The position numbers and the translations under genes are program-made. Of a stretch of DNA of 29,960 nucleotides, positions 27,967 through 29,960 are shown piece by piece. The stretch is from Candidatus Omnitrophica bacterium UBA6233 (GTDB taxonomy: Bacteria; Omnitrophota; Gorgyraeia; Gygaellales; Profunditerraquicolaceae): the NCBI GenBank assembly GCA_002440965.1, contig DJWJ01000020.1, forward strand, positions 1-29,960, written 5' to 3'. The first letter of the stretch is position 1; every line of letters starts with the position of its first letter. Below the pieces are notes generated by a model. That model searched no databases, had not been told where the DNA came from, and was given only the letters and a program-made list of their open reading frames with translations.

Positions 27967-29879
27967 TTCCAATTCTCCAGCACTTCCAGCGCTTTATTCC
28001 TTAACTTTCTGTTCCAAAAGAATCTTTTTTTGCTGAAAGCAACTAGATAATCCCGGGAGCTTCTCAAGTTAAATTCTTCCACGACCAGAATATTTTCCAG
28101 AATCAAATGGTTCTCCATACCCCATGGACTTCGGATACCCAAAAGGATATCTATGGCATTTTGGGCGCATGCTTCATCTCTAAGTAAAACCGCCAGCGCT
28201 TCCTTCTTTAAGATAGTGTCCCGGCCTTTAAGTATAGGGAATAAAAATCCCGGATCAAGGTCTTTACTTGAACGCATTGCCCTTAATACTTCAATTTTAA
28301 TCAGCTCGTTACCAAAAGAGAATATCTCTTTTAAAACCGGCAAAGAAACCGGCAAATCTATCTGGCCGACGATTTTAGCGATTTGGCTCAAGAATTCAAA
28401 ATCGGCATGGTCCTTTTCCAGATGCTCGTAGAATACGCTTAGATAAGAAGGAAAAAATTTCAGAAATAACTTTATCCCATATACATTTGGCCTTTTTTCT
28501 CCGAATATTTTGTTTAAATAGAAATCAGCCGGGGTGAAAATCTTATCCAAATTATCAACCACATACTCCAATCCTTCCGGGATATCCGCCTCCCAAATAC
28601 AATCTTCGACTATATGGGAAATACGCTTCTTGATATTATCCGAAACCTCAAGGGGCATTCTCTGCTTGTTATTTTTCAAGGTAACTAATAAACTCTTCAA
28701 AAAGTTAAAATCTTTTTCTTTGTCCAGATCATCCAACTCATCATCCAATTTTTCCAGAATAAGCGGCAACTCTTCCGGAGTAGTTTCTTCCTGAAAAAGT
28801 AAATCGAGGATAATCATGCGATAACTAAAACGGAGCCGTTGATAGTCAAAAACGAAGGTCCCTGCTGACGAAAAATCCTTGATTAAAGCAATGAGAGCGG
28901 TTCGGTAAGTAGCCGGAATATTCTCCTCATTCGGACCGGATAACAAACCTTTAATCCTTTTGAGCAATCCGGGATTATGTTTTAAGCCTGCTTTTACTTC
29001 TGTGTTATTTGTCAATCCTGAGGCGATTTTTTCGGCCCTCTCTTCCCCGGCGAGACGAGAAAATAACCCAAGATTCAAGGTGTTAAGCTTTCCGCTTGTC
29101 AGCTGTGTTGAGAAAATGTCGGTAAGATCATTGTTGTCAAAATGGCTGAACACTTCTTTTAACTTACCGATGTCATCGTCGGTGGCCTGAACGGCGGAAT
29201 TTAAAATCAGGCTGGAAAATTTATGATAACATCCCAGAAATTTTTCTCTATCGCCATTTTTCAGATGCCCAAAAAAAGCGCCCAAGTTACCCCTTAACTC
29301 ATCATCTTCAATAATATCTTGGGCGTTAAGGCTGTTCACTCCTTTCAGGAAATTGTCAGTGAACCCGATGATTTTCTTCTCATCCCGGCTATCCATTGTC
29401 TGTTTAAATAAATATAACCATATATCTTTGGTGCTTTCTTCCCCCGAACCCAGTAATACCGAATAATCCAGGTCTTCGACATGAATATGCGGGACTTCTT
29501 TCTTTTTTAATAATCCGTCCAGCCCTCCGGATCTTATGATTTCTTTGGGCTGCAAAGATAAAAGGCTCAAGAAATCCGCCAGTTCTTCAAGAGTTGTGCC
29601 TGAGCAGAATTCTATGCTTTTAATTTTACGCTGGTGCAATATTCGGGCTAATTCTGAAGAAAAAACGACTTTCGCCCAATTTTTACCGTCCATAAACAAC
29701 GCTTCGGTAGATACGCTCACTTTTATAGGATTCAAGAAATTGAGCGCTTGGTCTATTTTTGCTTTAAAATCTTGGGAAGTTTTCAGGAAAAAAGGGTGTT
29801 GGCGGGAATAAGCTAAAGAGTTATTGATAGCAACGCGTAATCCATTCAAGAATTCAGTTAACGCTTCTTCTTTGTCCAT
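27963..29879 (-). CDS. Large helical (HEAT-like) protein paired with the HD-GYP protein
   Basis: The 638 residues have no signal peptide and no catalytic motif that I recognise. Residues 1-115 (FLNGLRVAINNSLAYSRQHP, then IKSIEFCSGTTLEELADFL) align by eye with the N-terminus of the downstream HD-GYP protein, including the HP pair and an EL-x2-F(L/I) end. The rest is charged and helical. Near the end, LPVSLPVLKEIFSFGNELIK and then EVLRAMRSSKD and LFPILKGRDTILKKEALAVL look like HEAT-type pairs of helices. It probably acts as a scaffold or sensor with the HD-GYP enzyme (inference). Its stop overlaps the next start as ATGA. An AGGAG lies about 14 bases upstream, inside the previous frame. Confidence 0.65.
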   Translation of the reverse strand: MDKEEALTEFLNGLRVAINNSLAYSRQHPFFLKTSQDFKAKIDQALNFLNPIKVSVSTEALFMDGKNWAKVVFSSELARILHQRKIKSIEFCSGTTLEELADFLSLLSLQPKEIIRSGGLDGLLKKKEVPHIHVEDLDYSVLLGSGEESTKDIWLYLFKQTMDSRDEKKIIGFTDNFLKGVNSLNAQDIIEDDELRGNLGAFFGHLKNGDREKFLGCYHKFSSLILNSAVQATDDDIGKLKEVFSHFDNNDLTDIFSTQLTSGKLNTLNLGLFSRLAGEERAEKIASGLTNNTEVKAGLKHNPGLLKRIKGLLSGPNEENIPATYRTALIALIKDFSSAGTFVFDYQRLRFSYRMIILDLLFQEETTPEELPLILEKLDDELDDLDKEKDFNFLKSLLVTLKNNKQRMPLEVSDNIKKRISHIVEDCIWEADIPEGLEYVVDNLDKIFTPADFYLNKIFGEKRPNVYGIKLFLKFFPSYLSVFYEHLEKDHADFEFLSQIAKIVGQIDLPVSLPVLKEIFSFGNELIKIEVLRAMRSSKDLDPGFLFPILKGRDTILKKEALAVLLRDEACAQNAIDILLGIRSPWGMENHLILENILVVEEFNLRSSRDYLVAFSKKRFFWNRKLRNKALEVLENWK

Positions 29880-29886
29880 TGAATTT

Positions 29887-29960
29887 TTATTTTACTCCTA
29901 AAACCATAAACTTCAACAAAAAACCTCCAAATAAACTGGGAATGATACCATAGATCCTTA
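29887..29960 (-). CDS. C-terminal end of an unidentified, possibly membrane, protein (cut by the window edge)
   Basis: The minus-strand frame is open from the window edge and ends RIYGIIPSLFGGFLLKFMVL, then GVK and TAA. It is hydrophobic, like a last membrane segment. The stop is seven bases before the HEAT-like gene, and the AGGAG of that gene lies in its last codons, which suggests one operon. Only 24 codons are visible, so this is tentative. Confidence 0.4.
   Translation of the reverse strand, partial: RIYGIIPSLFGGFLLKFMVLGVK

Overview
The window looks like a chromosome segment of a Gram-negative bacterium from an uncultivated lineage. lpxB shows a lipid A outer membrane. A secreted protein opening with TTYYPSPYGVY, a HEAT-like/HD-GYP gene pair, and AT-rich palindromes between genes point to Candidatus Omnitrophota (OP3) or a near relative. 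That assignment is inference from remembered sequence features; no search was run.

Layout. (1) 1-410: the 3' end of an integrase-type transposase on the plus strand. (2) 414-7559, minus strand: a housekeeping block transcribed glmU, prs, rplY, pth, rpsF, ssb, rpsR, rplI, dnaB. (3) 7709-10051: a three-gene restriction-modification module (methylase, small winged-helix-like protein, PD-(D/E)XK nuclease) inserted into the conserved order ispE-spoVG-tRNA-Gln-glmU. (4) 10203-14930, minus strand: hisG with a 44-codon leader gene, a 33-codon ribosomal-type protein, a two-gene transketolase, ispE, spoVG and tRNA-Gln(TTG). (5) 15064-16188: the secreted TTYYPSPYG protein, divergent from an XRE-type regulator. 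(6) 16547-18782, plus strand: a Gfo/Idh/MocA oxidoreductase and lpxB. (7) 18905-29960, minus strand: a HEAT-like protein and an HD-GYP protein, then pyrimidine genes pyrG, carA and the N-terminal half of carB, then a beta-CASP metallo-beta-lactamase RNase-like protein, rpmA and an M48 membrane protease.

Two families of palindromic elements fill the gaps between genes: nine copies of type A (about 95-155 bp) and five of type B (about 75-115 bp). They occur inside operons and between convergent genes, and three of them supply the last codons and stop of a gene (pth, carA, pyrG).

Most operon-internal genes have Shine-Dalgarno sites. The recognisable promoters, in contrast, put the predicted transcript start on or within a few bases of the first start codon, which suggests leaderless or near-leaderless mRNAs. 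pyrG lies behind its own promoter and a terminator-like hairpin that is spanned by a 27-codon ORF whose stop overlaps the pyrG ATG. This resembles pyrBI-type attenuation and is the best candidate here for an undescribed regulatory system. Other unusual points are the split carB, a zinc-ribbon insertion in SpoVG, and two very short basic ORFs.
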